Below are positions 1-14,100 of a stretch of 64,000 nt of DNA, one piece after another. The notes under the pieces were generated by a model. It worked only from the letters and a program-made list of their open reading frames with translations, made no database searches and was not told where the DNA came from. Positions within the stretch are counted from its first letter, which is position 1. Each line of letters starts with the position of its first letter. The stretch lies in NCBI GenBank assembly GCA_022266195.1, contig WHVY01000001.1, positions 372,001-436,000 of the forward strand, given 5' to 3'. The position numbers and the translations under genes were made by a program. The DNA comes from Tetranychus cinnabarinus. Lineage: Eukaryota; Arthropoda; Arachnida; Trombidiformes; Tetranychidae.

Positions 1-528
1 TCAAATATTCTTTGCATAATTGATTGGAAAGTCATTTGATCTTGACCAACTATGGACGCAACGAAAAGTTATGACAAAAATTGTCTATCAGTTTGATTTC
101 AAAAGGCTTTCAATACTAGCGATTAAAAAGGTTTCTTTGAAGAAATGGATATTGAATGAAAAAAACTGCTCATTTTTTGGCGACTCGATCAAGCTATTAA
201 TTGCTCCGAATGATTGAAACATCAATTGTTGAAAGTGTATCAATTTGTCAACTGATACAATTGAATGAAAGAAAATTAATTTGCAAATTTCCGGTTGATT
301 AAGTTTTGATGAAAAGTGATTTACCAATGATTTACTTGTAAAGGAGCAATCAAAGTACAACAAGAATAGCACAAAGAATTGGTTTGTTATTGCTTTTTAT
401 TTGCCTGTTGAACCTTTTTAAACGTCCTTTTCATTTCTCATTATCAATTTACAATATATTTATTGAGCTATTTAACTGCCATTCCGTGTTATATCGGTTG
501 TTGTTGTTGTTTTGGTTGTTGTAAGACG

Positions 529-628
529 GAAGAATGAAAGAAGAAAGATTAAGTGAAAGAAAGAGGAGAAACACAGAGAACACACAAAGGGATGAACAGA
601 GAAAGAAAGAAAGAAAGAGAGAGAGGAT
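529..628 (+). repeat. Purine-rich GA tract
   Basis: About 100 bases are almost entirely A and G on the plus strand, made of degenerate GAAA/GAAAG units that end in a short GA run. This is a homopurine/homopyrimidine tract and explains the Ser/Leu-rich open frame on the opposite strand. Confidence 0.7.
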
Positions 629-869
629 CAACAAGAAAAATGGTCGACACACAAAAAGAAGCTAATAATAAGAAATGGGCACGAGTCGAGGATTAGATAA
701 GCTCAGGGCACAGGTTAACAGTTTATTGGTCACAAGGATTATCCTTATTTTCACTCTCATAGGAAATATTTGTTTCTCCCGTTAATCTGTTCACTTTAAC
801 CGGAAAACTATTGAATCTAAAACATGAAGATAAGGATGATAATGAGACGATAACTGACAGACACAGTGA

Positions 870-911
870 GAAGGGCGAAAGAGAGAGAGAGAGAGAACGA
901 GAGAAAAAAAA
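870..911 (+). repeat. GA dinucleotide microsatellite
   Basis: A run of GA repeats (about nine units with one interruption) is followed by GAGAAAAAAAAG. It is a simple-sequence tract, also usable as a GAGA-type binding stretch; no nearby gene was identified. Confidence 0.75.
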
Positions 912-1663
912 GAACAAACGGAAATTCGAATTTTGTCGACTTGCATTTATAAATATTCATTGGAATCAATTGATTCTTGCTCTTTACTTATCCTTTTGCT
1001 CTTTTCATCTTCTCATCTTTATTGCCTTTAAATTTCACTTTAATTTGCTCATCAATGATTAGCACACAAAACGAGGCAAAAGTGTGCCAACACGCAAAAT
1101 CTCATTGGAACGCGTGCCGAACCTTGGATTCCTTTTTTTCTCTCTTGATTGCTCTTTCCATCAATGATGATCAAACCTCTTCTCTTCCTGTGAACACTTT
1201 AATAACTCCTATTACTCCACTCCTTAGCTAATAATCACAATCATAAACTAATCTATTGATTGGTTATTTCCGTTAACAAAATAACCTCACCTTTAAAACC
1301 CATTTTTGGACCTTTGTCCGTTCATTTATTATTCATTTGTTTGCAAAATTGTTTGTTTGTTTTATCAACTTTCATTCACTTTTTTTTATTAATCAAAATT
1401 AATATTCCCATTACCGGTAATAATTGTGTTATGAATGAACCAAAACTGTTAATAAGATTAAGTTGCTGATAACCTACACTTGAATCAATATTTGAATTGA
1501 GATTATTTTCAGTTGAAACTCAATTTTGTTCAATTTTACTTTTTCTTCTTCTTTTGCAAAATTATTGCTTTTCATTTCAACCTTTTTTTTTATTTTGAAA
1601 CATTTTTGCGACTCTTGAATGCAACAGCAAAAAATAGGTGTTGTGTTCGTCTTGCTGTTTTAC

Positions 1664-1793
1664 ACCGGATTCATGGTTTAATCAATTAGTTAACATGAAC
1701 CTGTTCAGTTTATTGCTTAACCATACAAATTTACCAAATCATTGTTATTATTCACACATTTTTGCATGAGAAACACGCCTTTCCAGCCATTCA
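1664..1793 (+). repeat. Dispersed repeat family B, copy 1
   Basis: This segment shares an ordered series of words with 10,991-11,131: an ACCGGATNCATGGTT block, then AATCAATTA, GTTAAC, AATTTACCAAATCATTG, and finally ACGCCTTTC. The order and approximate spacing are kept with indels, which points to common ancestry rather than chance. The element class is unknown. Confidence 0.5.
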
Positions 1794-4700
1794 ATGATTT
1801 GCAGTTTTCATTGCCAATTAGCTGTAAAACATGGAAACCTTGAGTAGTCACTTTTCAAGATTTATGAATGAAAAAAAGCCAAATTTTCAATTGCAATTGT
1901 TGATAAATTATCTCGAAGTGACTGAAATTCAAATTGAAACTTTCCGTTCAAATATTTTCTCAAACTTTTTGTTCTCATTTAATGCTCATTTCCAATAAAT
2001 CTCAAGAGCTTCATAGTCAAGAATCAAATCGGTAAATTTTTTACGAAAAATGGCATTTCATTTTCTTAAACTGAAATCATTTTATGAAACTTTTGCGCCA
2101 AATGATGCATTATATTAGGGTATCAAGTAAATTTTGCGGTTCACTATGAAAAAAAGAATCGATTGTGGTTTTTGGTTGAAACATTACTCAGCCTTAATTA
2201 ATCAGTTTCGAAAAAAAATGCAAATCGAACAAATATTCAAAAAAATTATTGCGTTTTTACAGTTTTTGAAAGGGTACAAAAATCGCCAAAAATTTTTCTA
2301 CCAACTTTTTTCATCAACTTTTCTAGCGGCTCTTCAAAAAACTTCAGATTCTGATCACAATCTGTCCTGAGTGCCTGATCTCATCTCTATGGGCCTCAAT
2401 CCATCTTAATTTTTTGGAAAATTCATTCACAGAGAATTTCTAATCAGGAACAGAGGTCAAATCACTTTTGTCGATCTCTGAGCTGAATTTCATATCTAAA
2501 CGCAAAATTTATTTGATACCTAATAAATGGTTACGGTCAAGAGATGCGATATAAAATTCGAGCTCTGGAGTTTTCGCTGTCTCATGGAGATCTTGAATTG
2601 ATATTGCAAAAAATGACCAGTCTCTTTACTATAGTATTAATTTTTATGATGATTGATATAATTTTTGAAAAATCAATTTTCCATTGATTTACAGTTCGAA
2701 AGGTTCTTACTCTTGCCCAGTTTGGACTTTTTATCGTATTGTTCAGGATTGAAGTAAATGTAACAAGAAAAATAGTTTTTTGTTTTATTTCTGCTTCAAG
2801 TGTGAAAGGGCTTTTAGGTTTGCACTTGAAAATGTACATTTTTACGAAATGAAAAAGCGATTTTGCAATGATTTTAAGTCATGAAAATGTCCAAGTTATT
2901 TTCTGGTAACTTTTTGCAAACTCAGAGTTTCCCTGAAAAAAAGAAAGAAGCAAAAAATCAGATTATTCAGTGGAAATGGAACAGAATTAAGTAGAAATGA
3001 ATGTCAACAAGATGACAAACTGATTTCTTTTCAGACAGCATTAAATCTATAGAAGAAGATGAACAAGATGAGAAGATGATGAAGATTGGATGACAAGGAA
3101 AAGGAGGATGAAAGTTATAGGCTTACCTTAGGTACAACTTTGAATGAAAAGAATGTAAACTGAGAAAAGAAGAAAAAAGCTTTTCTCTTTTGGAGAACAT
3201 TTTTTTTCGTTATTCTACTCAGTTGTTATCATGGAAAACAATATTATCACTTTATTAATTCCCTTCCTTTTCCTGTTTTTACATCAACACTTTGCAAGAA
3301 GAAAGAAAAAAGAGAGAAAACAGAAAAAAACAATTTCTTCTGGCAAACTATAAAATCTGTTTTCAGAACATGTTGTCAAACTGAAACTTGGCCAAATTCA
3401 GGCAAAGGTCAAGTTGAATCTGTTATCAATAGTTTAAATAATCTGGTAAAAGTTGGCCGAGTGAAACACTTGAAACAATTGATAAGAAAAAAGAGAAAAA
3501 TAATTATCTGGAAAAAGCTGGACAAAGGTTAATCTGTTCAGGAAATGATGTTGAACAGTAATCGATGATTATCAGATTAGATTGAATTGGTAAATGCAAC
3601 AGATTTTCTGGTGAAATAGCAAACCTATAAAAAGCGAAAGAAAGAAAAGAAAGAAAATGAATGTAAATGAAAAGATGAACCAAAATGGACTGACCATTAT
3701 CATGTTCATGAAGAGAGAAGCATTTTCTTGTCATTTTCACTTGTCATTTCAACATCTATAAACATCAATAATATTGTACAATTGAACATTAAACCTGTCA
3801 GTTTCAACACTTGATAAAAACTGTAAATCACAGGTTTTCATCTTTTCATCTTTTCTCTTTCATCTTTCATGGTTAATCTAATTAACCGTATAATGGTGAA
3901 AATGATTTGTCACTTTATCCATCAATTTGCTTGATAACTTGTTCTTCCCCTGTTTATCAACAGTAACAGTTATAAGAATAATAATTTGATAACTTGATAA
4001 TAATGGTAATAGTCACTAGAGATTGATCAATGAATGATCAAGTTAATAACTCGCCCTTTGGATGGCTTAAGTAGGAGAAGAGGGCGAACAGGCGAAAAGA
4101 GAGGAAAATTGAAAAAAGCATTTCAGAACTTTATCCATTGAATGTAAATCGCTAATTGGATTAGCCATTGAATAACCATTGAAAATGTTGAACCGCGAAA
4201 AGATTAACAGTGGCAATGAGTTTCAATGAAAAAACTGTCCACCTCCATATGCGCGCTTGACATTAATCACATTAACAATTCTGGAATTTAGACAATCGAT
4301 AGGTGGCGCAAGAAGAGAATCCAAGTCACGTGAGTAAAACTGATACAATGTTTTTTCAAATTTTCCAGTTTTTCGAATTTTTTTTTCGAAAATTTTCTTT
4401 TCCAATTTTTGCTTTTAGCCAACATTGAAAAAGGTTTAAACTTGGGAAACTTGGTAAAAGGTTCGGGTTAATCAACTATGAAAAAGGGTTTTGAAGTTGG
4501 TTAGGAATCGATTGAAGCGGCGAAACAAAGTTGAATGAAAAGTTGAATGAAAAGTTGATTAATTTTTGTAACGTTGATTGCTGTGAATGGATCCAAGTGA
4601 ATGACAAAATTTCAACTGAGCTTCGACCTTTTATAGCTCATCTCTTCTTTTTTTTATTGTCACAGACTTTGGAAAATATTTACACTTGTTTACTCTCTCA

Positions 4701-5625
4701 CTCTTTACCTTACTCACTCATCGTCTAACAAGCTCCTCACTCCCCTTTTTGATTTATCCTCTTTAAACATTCTTACCTTTACTTTCAATTACTCTTTTCT
4801 CTCTCTCGCTCTCTCACCCTCTTCTACTCACTCATTCACTTTGATAAATTTGATGATCAATAAATATTATCAAAGTAAATTTGCTTGAATCACTTTCCCT
4901 GCTCCTCTCCCCCTTCCTCCCACTGTTTATTCTCATCTTCATCATTCCTTTTGATTCGCCAAGATGATAATGATGATGAATAAGAAGATGAGGAGAAGAT
5001 GATTAAGAGTGAGTCTAGGTATATCTGTACTAATATTTACAAGAGAAACAAACAAATTTTTAATATTTGCATTGGTAACAAACAAACACAGAATCTGTTA
5101 TTCCTTTAGTTTATCTTTCCTCATTCATTCATCATCATCATTTCTTTCATTTACTCAATTCGCGTATTGATCATCAATGGAAAGGTTAAATTTTTCAATT
5201 TACTATCTCATTGCAAGCCTTGTGTGTCATGTTAACCTTTTTTACGCTTCTCTTGCCTTTTCAGGTTCCAGATGAAATTCAACTTTTCACTCTTCTCTCC
5301 ATTATCATAATGTCGTATCATTAGTATTCATTGGATCAACTCAATGGGAACATCTTTGTTTCTGGAGAATGATGATCATCATGTAATCATGTTAACAAGG
5401 TGTTGCTTTTCTGTATTCAAATCGTTATGTAAAATGTTCCAATGTTTACATGGACAAATGTATCAAAAGTTTATTCATTGACTGTTCATGGCATGACGGC
5501 TGCAAATCAACAGTTTTGTTTAAAGTTGATCTGATTCTCATTCCGAGCATTTGTTTCAACTTTTCCGTTTCTCTTTGACTTTTTACTTGAACATCATTTT
5601 TCATTTAACCAATTATTTGAATGAT

Positions 5626-5733
5626 GGTACCAAGCTGACTGGTCAAACCCTTTGTCTGGGTCAACTGTCCAGGTGCAATACCCTGTTAGGTATAGCCTAA
5701 GGTAAAAGGGTCTGTTATCACTGTAATCACCTT
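5626..5733 (+). repeat. Dispersed repeat family A, copy 1
   Basis: This is the fullest copy of a roughly 105-bp repeat. It begins with ACCAAGCTGACTGGT, has a central GGTCAACTGTCCAGGTG and ends with GGTAAAAGGGTCTGTTATCA. Related sequence occurs at 8,705-8,745 (first part), 9,061-9,124 (second part) and 18,641-18,738. No open frame or terminal repeat was recognised. Confidence 0.55.
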
Positions 5734-8704
5734 TTCTTTTTTTGACTTTTTTTCGTATTCTTTTCACGCTTCCTTTTTGTTCTAATGCAAATAAAGACCA
5801 TCAAAAATTGACCTTTTATCGAGAGACAGTTTTGTCGATCATAAATGAAGAGAAGATAACAATTAGCGATTGGAAAAGAAATGATTGAAAATTATAACTT
5901 TTTTTCGATTTCAATAGTTTATCAGTTCTTGCAGTTTATTTTATTTCTCTGGTCAAATAAACTCAACCGGAACCATTAACCTTGTAAAATACACATCAAG
6001 GTTAACTGTTTTACCGTTTGATAATGGAAGACAATCCAATAATGATATTTGAATCTCACGAAACCGGAATCAAAATGCTTTTTGCCTTTTCTCTTTCAAG
6101 CTTATTCTCATCACATCGCTATTATTATCACTCCTAAACAGTTGAAATCAAGTGTCAAACGACAAAATTGCTTGGGAAATGTTACCTTAGAATTGATCTG
6201 CTAATTTTCAATCAAGTTAAATACGTTTAAATAGTTCACTTACAGACACAAAGATCTACAATTAAAAGCAAAAGGTTTCATTTCATCGAATTTTTCTAAA
6301 GCACTGAAAAATTATCTTTTTCCAGGATAAATATTATTAACTAATTCTTTCTGTGTCTCAGCTCATTGATTCAGCTTTGCTTTTTTCCAAAGCTTCTATG
6401 AATCTATTAAAGTCAATATTTATTTTTCACCGGAATTTGAGAAAAGCACCCATGATAAATGCCAATTTTCTGGTGATACGGCGATGAACTTTACTTTGAA
6501 TAAAACACTAAAATTTAAAAACAAAAAACTAACAATTGTCAGGCAAAAATGAGTTAAAAATGAACAAAATTTGCCCTGAAATGACCTAATGACTGATTAA
6601 GCTTTTGATGAAAATGCAAAGTCTTTGATTTAATAGAAAAAAGTTAATTATGAAAAGCCACGAAAATTAATTTAGATTAGCTTTGATTAAATTTATTGAT
6701 CTACATTAATTTAGTTTTAATTAATATTATTGCTAATCAAATTGTTGCCGAATCAAGTCTCAATCAGTGATTGTAATCAAGTTGTTAATGAATTTCCTAA
6801 AGATGAGCAATTCTTTATTGCTTTTGCATTGGTTTGATTGGTTTGGTTTCAATGGTTTGAAACTCTTTTTAAATGTCATTTTTCATCGAACCAATCAGTC
6901 TTATAATCTGGTTTGGTATGAGAATCAAATTGAATTTTGACTAAAATTTGTGAAAAGCTTTTCTGCCCAAGTCAAAGTTCATTTACCATTGAGGCAAATA
7001 ATGTTTCATAATTTGTTTCTTGTTTGTTTGCTATTGTTTTATCTTTTGCTCAACAAACATCAGATGACCTAGAAAGGTGTTGGATTTATTACCTACTTTT
7101 TGGTGTTGCATATTATGTTGCCGTTCAACAAAAACTATGATCCAGCAAAAGGTTATTAACAGTGAGAGTGAAAAGGAGATAAACAAGGTAAAGAAAAAGA
7201 GATAAAAGTTTAAAGAAAAGTCTAGTTTTCTTTTTTACCTTTACCACCTTCCCTCCAATCATCATCATCATTATCATCAAAATTGGCTTCTCAAGTCTAA
7301 CTATTCTCGAGTAAAGACAGTTTCTCATAGTTCCCCTCGACACACTCACATTTGCTATCGATTGATATTGCACATAATATGAAGGCAATAAAAAAAACAA
7401 AAGTGAAAACTAATCTCGGTTAAGTAAGGTAAGGTTAGGTAAATTTTCACATAAAAATGGCAAGAAAAAAAGTTTGTCCTTTTGATAGGAAAACATTGCA
7501 AGCGCAAAAAGTAATGTTTTATTATCGCATGTAATCATTATCATTACTGTCTAAACAAATATTAAAAGCAAAAGCACAAGAGGTTATGATGAGGCTTGTT
7601 AAGTTGTGACTTATGTCAATCAGCAAGAAGTTCAATATTGCTCCGAGAATGATTGTCACAATTAATAAAAGATTATCTGAGCAACGGAATAAAAAAAGAG
7701 AGAATAAAGTTTATGAAAAAAAAGTAATAATGTTCAAGAACAAGTCGTTTGATATTGAATCTTCAACTTTGCCTAAAGGTAAAGACTTTGCTTGAATCAA
7801 TAAATTTTCATTTTCAATTTTGAAGCTCATGGAAGAAGGGAAAAAAGTGAGAAACTTTTTTTTCTAATAAACTAGAAATGAATTGTTAAAGAGGATGAGA
7901 ATGAACAAAGGGAACATAAAGTGACCCTGATTGAGAGACGAGATTCAGGATTGGGCAAAACACTTGAAATCAATAATCTGTTCATTCTTAATGCGTCCTC
8001 ATTATTATATCTTCAAGGTAACCATAATCATGACAATATGAATATTGAATGTTCATCTATTTATTGCAAAATCTCACAATTATCTTGCACTTTTACCATC
8101 ATTAACATCATCTTCATGATTTCTGAATGAACAAGTCCGGTTGGTAAAGTGAATGAAGAGAGAAAAAAGGAATTTCTTTGAAAGCTTCAAACGTTTTTTC
8201 TTCATCTTCTTCAAGAGGCTTGTCTATCTAGTGTTCATCTTCACTTTTGCTCATCTTTTTTGTTTCCCTTTTCAACTGGCCAATGCTTCACAAGCCGTGA
8301 TTCAACTCAAGCATTCATCATCTTCATCTTTATTTTTGCCCTTCTTTACTCAATATCAAATTCCTGTCAAGGTTTTCTGTTTCACTTCCCATTCAAACAT
8401 TTCTTTTTCGCCATCTACTTGATTACATTATTACCTTTATCATTTCAGATGAAATTTGGTTCAACCAAAAATAGGTTTCAACTTGCGCCGAAACAACGAA
8501 AATTTGCAAAACTTGAAAACGTTATCAACGATAATCTTTATTATAATAATTATGTTTAGACCAATATTGTAAAGTTTTTATGGCAAACACAAAAATGTCT
8601 CAATTCTTTCCTTCGACAACATTAATGATCTTTTCCTCTTTTCTGCCTTCAAACCATAAAAGTTTCCACTTTATTCACTTTTCATGTGTTAAGTGACTGG
8701 AAAT

Positions 8705-9124
8705 GGCACCAAGCTGACTGTGGGTCCAGGTCAACTCAATGTTGGGTCCAACGTCTTTTCACCAAAAATAACGCCAAAGCAAAAGACTAAACTAGAGCAA
8801 GATTGGTAAATTAAAATGGTAACAAATGATTTTTATAGTTATCATCATAAATTGCAATAAAGGTTAGTTAAGTAACACCTGCAACTCTGGCCTTTTGCGT
8901 TCTGTAACATTCGGAAGAAGTCGAATATTTATTTTGTGAAATTCTTTTTCTTGTCAAATTTTGTTCTCCGTTCTTGAACTTGAACCTCTATTTGGCTCAG
9001 TGCATGTAATGTCAATGGGAAATGTCTATTGCAAGCACATTCTCTTGCTCCTCTCTAGACCGAGTCTCCAGGTGTAATACCTGGTCCATTGCCTCAGGTA
9101 AAATACCTGTTATCATTGTAATGC
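8705..9124 (+). repeat. Dispersed repeat family A, split copy
   Basis: The left block (8,705-8,745) carries the ACCAAGCTGACTG start and GGTCAACT core. The right block (9,061-9,124) carries the CCAGGTGTAATACCTG to CTGTTATCATTGTAAT end of the same unit seen at 5,626-5,733. About 315 bp of unrelated sequence separates them, so this looks like one copy split by an insertion, although two independent partial copies are possible. Confidence 0.45.
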
Positions 9125-10990
9125 TTCTTTTTCGTTGTTTTTTTTGCTCAGACTTTTCCATTCATTTAGTCTTTTGACAGTCCATAGTGAACATGGAAAT
9201 AGAGATGAAAAATCGGAAAGAGAGGGAGAGACAAATGACCAAAATTTTGGACTCTTTTCCTTGAGATTACAGATTATCACCAATTTAACTGTTAACCGGA
9301 AATTTTGTCAACTTGGACCTTCCTAATTTATACTTACCTTTGACTTGCAGCTCGGGAATCAATTTAATTTCAAATCTCACGGAACCGGAAAGATTATTAT
9401 TTCGGGTTGGGTTCTTTTAAGTTAATGTTGTTACTTTTTTACTAACTGTTAACTGTACCTTGATTGACCTCGTTAAAGTTCAAAAAAGTATCCAACTATA
9501 AACTGAAATAAATTTTCGCTCAAAAACCAAAAGGATTTCGAGAAAAGCTTTTCCCTTGAAAAAGCGCTAAGAATAGTAACTATCCAAAAAAAAATGATTT
9601 GATCATCGCAAAAAAGTACTTCTAAATGATCTCAAATCGACTGCAGAAGAACGCGAAAAGAAAGCAAGAAAAATCGGAATCTTTGGGATTGCAAGCAAAT
9701 CGATAAATCGACTGAAAATAGATTTGGTTCGATCACTGTTTGAGTTGAGTTTGTCAATGTTTAAGGTTCAGTTTTGCTCAATATGTTAATATTGATTTTA
9801 AATCATTCACATATTAAGAACATGTTAGTATTTCATTTGGAATGAAAGTTTTGGGCGAAGAAGAAAAGAAACAAAAATTGTTTCAAATTGCAAATCATTT
9901 TAGTTTAATGTTTAGTTTTGTGAAGCAAACTCGAGAAAATCAAATTTAATTGCTGTTACCACTTACATGATGATCATTTCATCTGAACAAGTGCCTCTTG
10001 AATAAGGATAAAAGATTGTTGCTCTTTTCCAATGAAATTAAATCAAATGAAAATGTTTACAATTAACACAATTTCAATTCTTTGCTTTGTTTTGTTTAAA
10101 CCTTAAACTCAATATAGATTATTGCATCTCATTGAATTCAATTGTTGATGGTTAGACAAGTAATAAAGATGATGTGGTGATGAGACGCAAGAAAAAATGG
10201 GATGAAAAAAGATGAAGGATAAGGTGAAATATTGCTTGTTTGTGGACTCAGTCGATAAGAAAAGTATTATAATACTTAAAACAACTGCAACATCACGTCT
10301 TTTAAATGTTAAACTTTTCTTAGATGTTCCCTTTTATTTTTGTATGTTGAACAATCAATAACGATTTTATCAGTTTACAAATGTTAATGTCGAGACCTTT
10401 CATTGAATTTAATTTTCCGTTTTGCATTCAATTTCTTTAATCGTTCCGAGTTTATTGCTAATTTGACAATATCGATCATAAATAATTCCAGAAATCTTCG
10501 ACTTGCGACCTTCAAAATTATTAAAGTTTCAAGTTTGAAACAAGAATCACTTTTTCCAAGTCGTTTCGGAAAGTTTATTCATTTTTGTACGAAGTACTCT
10601 GGATGACACAGAATCGGTTCAAAAAGACAAAAAATCTCAAATTCAAATTCGATTGACTGAATCAATGAGTCTTGAAACTTGCATTGATCCCGAGAGGAGA
10701 TGAGAGAAATGAGAAAATGCGAATTCAAGATTTTTTTGAAAAGTCTATCATATTATCAGAATATTTTGAGATTGAAAAATGGTTTGAATCGCTTTTGTTT
10801 GCATCTCGAATAGTCTCTGACTTTAGCGATCAACTGTGCACAGATAATGTCAATTGATAGAGATCATTATTCCAGATTGGATTACCGATTGTCATTAAAA
10901 ATGATTTGTTTTGTTTTGTTGCACGGCAAGGCGTGTTTACCTTTTGTTTTTACCTGTCTTTCCATCTTTTCTCAGCACCTTCTTAACCTT

Positions 10991-11131
10991 ACCGGATACA
11001 TGGTTAATCAATTAAACAAGTTAACTTGCTCTTTAATGTTCACCTTACATTCAATGAACCATTTCAATTTACCAAATCATTGTTATCAACTTACAATCAT
11101 TTAAATCAATCAAAACGGAAATGAATACGCC
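10991..11131 (+). repeat. Dispersed repeat family B, copy 2
   Basis: This is the partner of 1,664-1,793, with the same ordered words (ACCGGATACATGGTTAATC, AATTTACCAAATCATTG, ACGCCTTTC) and a longer internal spacer. Confidence 0.5.
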
Positions 11132-14100
11132 TTTCAATTTCTCACCCTGTAACAGCAATGATGAAGCAATTCTCATTATCCAAGGTAAATCAACAGAATT
11201 TAGGTAAAAACTTGGCGAAACCATCAACACATGAAAAAAAGGCAAATTTTAAAACAAAAAGAAAAGCAACGAAAAAAAACGGAAACAAATAGGCGTGTTG
11301 AGGTCACACTTTCTTGTAATAACATACCTTTTCATGTTACCTTGTTTCACCTAAGTAGAAGCAGTAATTACATGAACATGAAAGGATTAAAAAGGAAAAA
11401 ATGTCGAAACTCGAAAAGTAGAAGCAACGGAAAATGTCGATAAAAAGATCGTTAAATCGCACAATTGACTTGGACTAATATCATTGATAACAATTCTCGC
11501 CATTATCATAATGCTTCACCTCCCAAGCATTTATAACATAATACCGATAAATAAATAAATAAATAGTCTTTAACCCATCAGATGACCTTATCCACCCCCT
11601 GGAGTGACCCACTTATATTCTCAATGAAATTTAATATACACTGATAAATATAAGTATACACATTTATTGAGTGACCTTTTGCCTTTTCTTGCCCTCCCAT
11701 TTAACTTGAGGCCAAGGGAAAAAAGTCAAAAGAAGAAAAGGAAAAAGAGAATGAAGAAAAGGAAGGAGAAAGAAAAATGTCTTGAGGTTACTCTTGTTTG
11801 GTTAAAATTATCAAAAGACCTCCTGATGAGTGACACATATACAATCAGCCCACTCTGTTTTCAACCTCCTCCTTTCCCTTCATCATCATCTTACCTCAAC
11901 AATAAACACCATAGATGAAACCATTTGTCAGTCTAAAGGTTGAGGTTAAACTCCCTTGACGCTAGCCCAATCACCTTCCTCATCCCTCTGTCAACCCAAC
12001 ATATCAGACTCTAGACTATTGCCAATAATGATTGCATAAAAAACTGCCTTAAAGGCACATTAAACATTGAAAACTTTCATTACTTTTACTTTTAAAAGTG
12101 ATCATCAAAGTAAATCTAAAGAGGCCGAGATGTTTGTCAAGCATAACCTAAGCAACTCACTTTCCTCCCATCAACATGTAACACACAATGAACCCAGTTT
12201 CGGCAATTTTTTTTCTCTCCTTTTCTCATCTTCGCCATAATTAACATTAATTTTTCTTCTCTTCTCTCTCTTTACTTTGTCATTTCTCTTCGACTTGCCT
12301 TGAACCTTTTCAGAGTGGATTAACTATTTTTGTCGAGTTGTACAAATTTTGCTTTCTTTTCATTTGCCTCTCGCTTTTCCTTCTTCTTTCGTTGAACAAT
12401 AAATGAAAAAAAGACTGGGATTAACACTGAATGAAAAATACAAACACATCTACAAAACATATCTATTTGTATTTGAGGATAAAATAAAAAGACCACCAAA
12501 AAACCCACCAGACCACAAAATTAATTTTCCCCATTTTACCCTTGGACCCTTCCCTCCCTCCTCACTCCTCCATCTTTCCCTTCATCTTTCATCAGCTTCA
12601 CCAGTATTCTTGATTATCCACAGAGAATTAACAATTTAACTTGTCTTCTCTTTCAATAATATGTAATACTATCAACTGCTCTTTGAAAGGTTCAATAATT
12701 TGCTCAATATTGGATAACAGATTTTATTATTTTCACAATTCTCCATCAAATTATCCATCTGATTTGACAAACAAAATGCTATTAAAAGTAATACCACAAG
12801 ACTCGACAACTCAATAATATGTTCAACCTTTTCCATTAAAAACCTGGTCAAAGAGCAACATCACTAATGAAACCATTTCAATATTCAACTTTATTCCGAG
12901 TAACTGAGTAACTCTACCAATACTTTTTAATGTTGCCACTATTTTCTGGTTCTCCAAATGAACAATATCAACATCTCTACCTGAAAACTCAATTTTACCA
13001 ACATTTATCAAGGCTCCATCGATGAACATTAAAAGGCTTTTTGCCTTTCTTTTTTGCGTTTTCAAGAACTGAACCAGTTTCCAATGAATTTTGATCAAAC
13101 TAATCAGACAACACTTACGTTGAGTACAATTTGATTTTTGATCAACTAAGTTGAACAAATAATCGATGATTATGTTAATAATGATAAATGAAGAATCGTA
13201 CTTTTTGTGAAAATTGTTGAAAATAAATGTTTAACAATCAATCAACTTGTGATTATTGGGAGATTAAACATTGAGTTTTGTTATCAAACTTGTTCAATGA
13301 AAAATGAAGAATGAAAAAGTTGATCTTCTTTTGCTCTTCTCTTTACATGGATTAAAGTCAATTTTAAAGGGATAAGAAGATGAAGAGGCCAATGGCTATT
13401 GAAGCTTTCTTTCACTTCTATTCACATGATGGCAATGATGATAGGTTAAGGTAGTTTCAAGTTGCTTCAGTGATTAACCTTAAAAATGATAATTCCTATT
13501 GAAATCATAAAGATCAACAAAGAACAAGATGAACAAAAATTGAACTTGATTTAGCATCAAATTTTAAACCATTATTGCTATCACTTGATTCATAACAAAC
13601 TAATGTTCATTAAACATCAAAAGCGATGATATTGATGATGAGTTTGATCAACAATTTAATCAAACTTGTTTTACTCAGTTATATTTTGTTCAATTGTTGT
13701 TCAAAGCCTTTTTTGCCATCAAAAAAGGTAAGATGATGAGAGAAGGGAAAAAAAGTAAAAGTTGTCTTCAAGAGGTTCAACCCATCAAAATGCTCTCAAC
13801 TTGACTTTCCTCTTCTCCTTCAACTCTTCCAATATCAGTGCTATTATCGTTGCCATCATTATTCATTCAATTTGTTCATTTTTCACTTTCATGGCCATGA
13901 TGAAGGTTAAATGAACATGACGATAAATTTGCTGAAAAACAATTCAGTTTGAGTTCAATTTTGTCACATTTACTTTTGAGCAAAACTATCAGCTTCAATT
14001 GAGAAAAAAGGAAATTTTGCATTCTCCAAATTTTGCTGAATTTTCTGAAATCTCAAGTTCCATAAAATTGAAAATTGGTAAAAATATTGAAGAACACCAA

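Noticed and set aside
12823..13158. 111-codon minus-strand frame, the longest in the desert
   Set aside because: It has no recognisable domain, weak start context, no splice partner and normal length for a chance frame in 27 kb.
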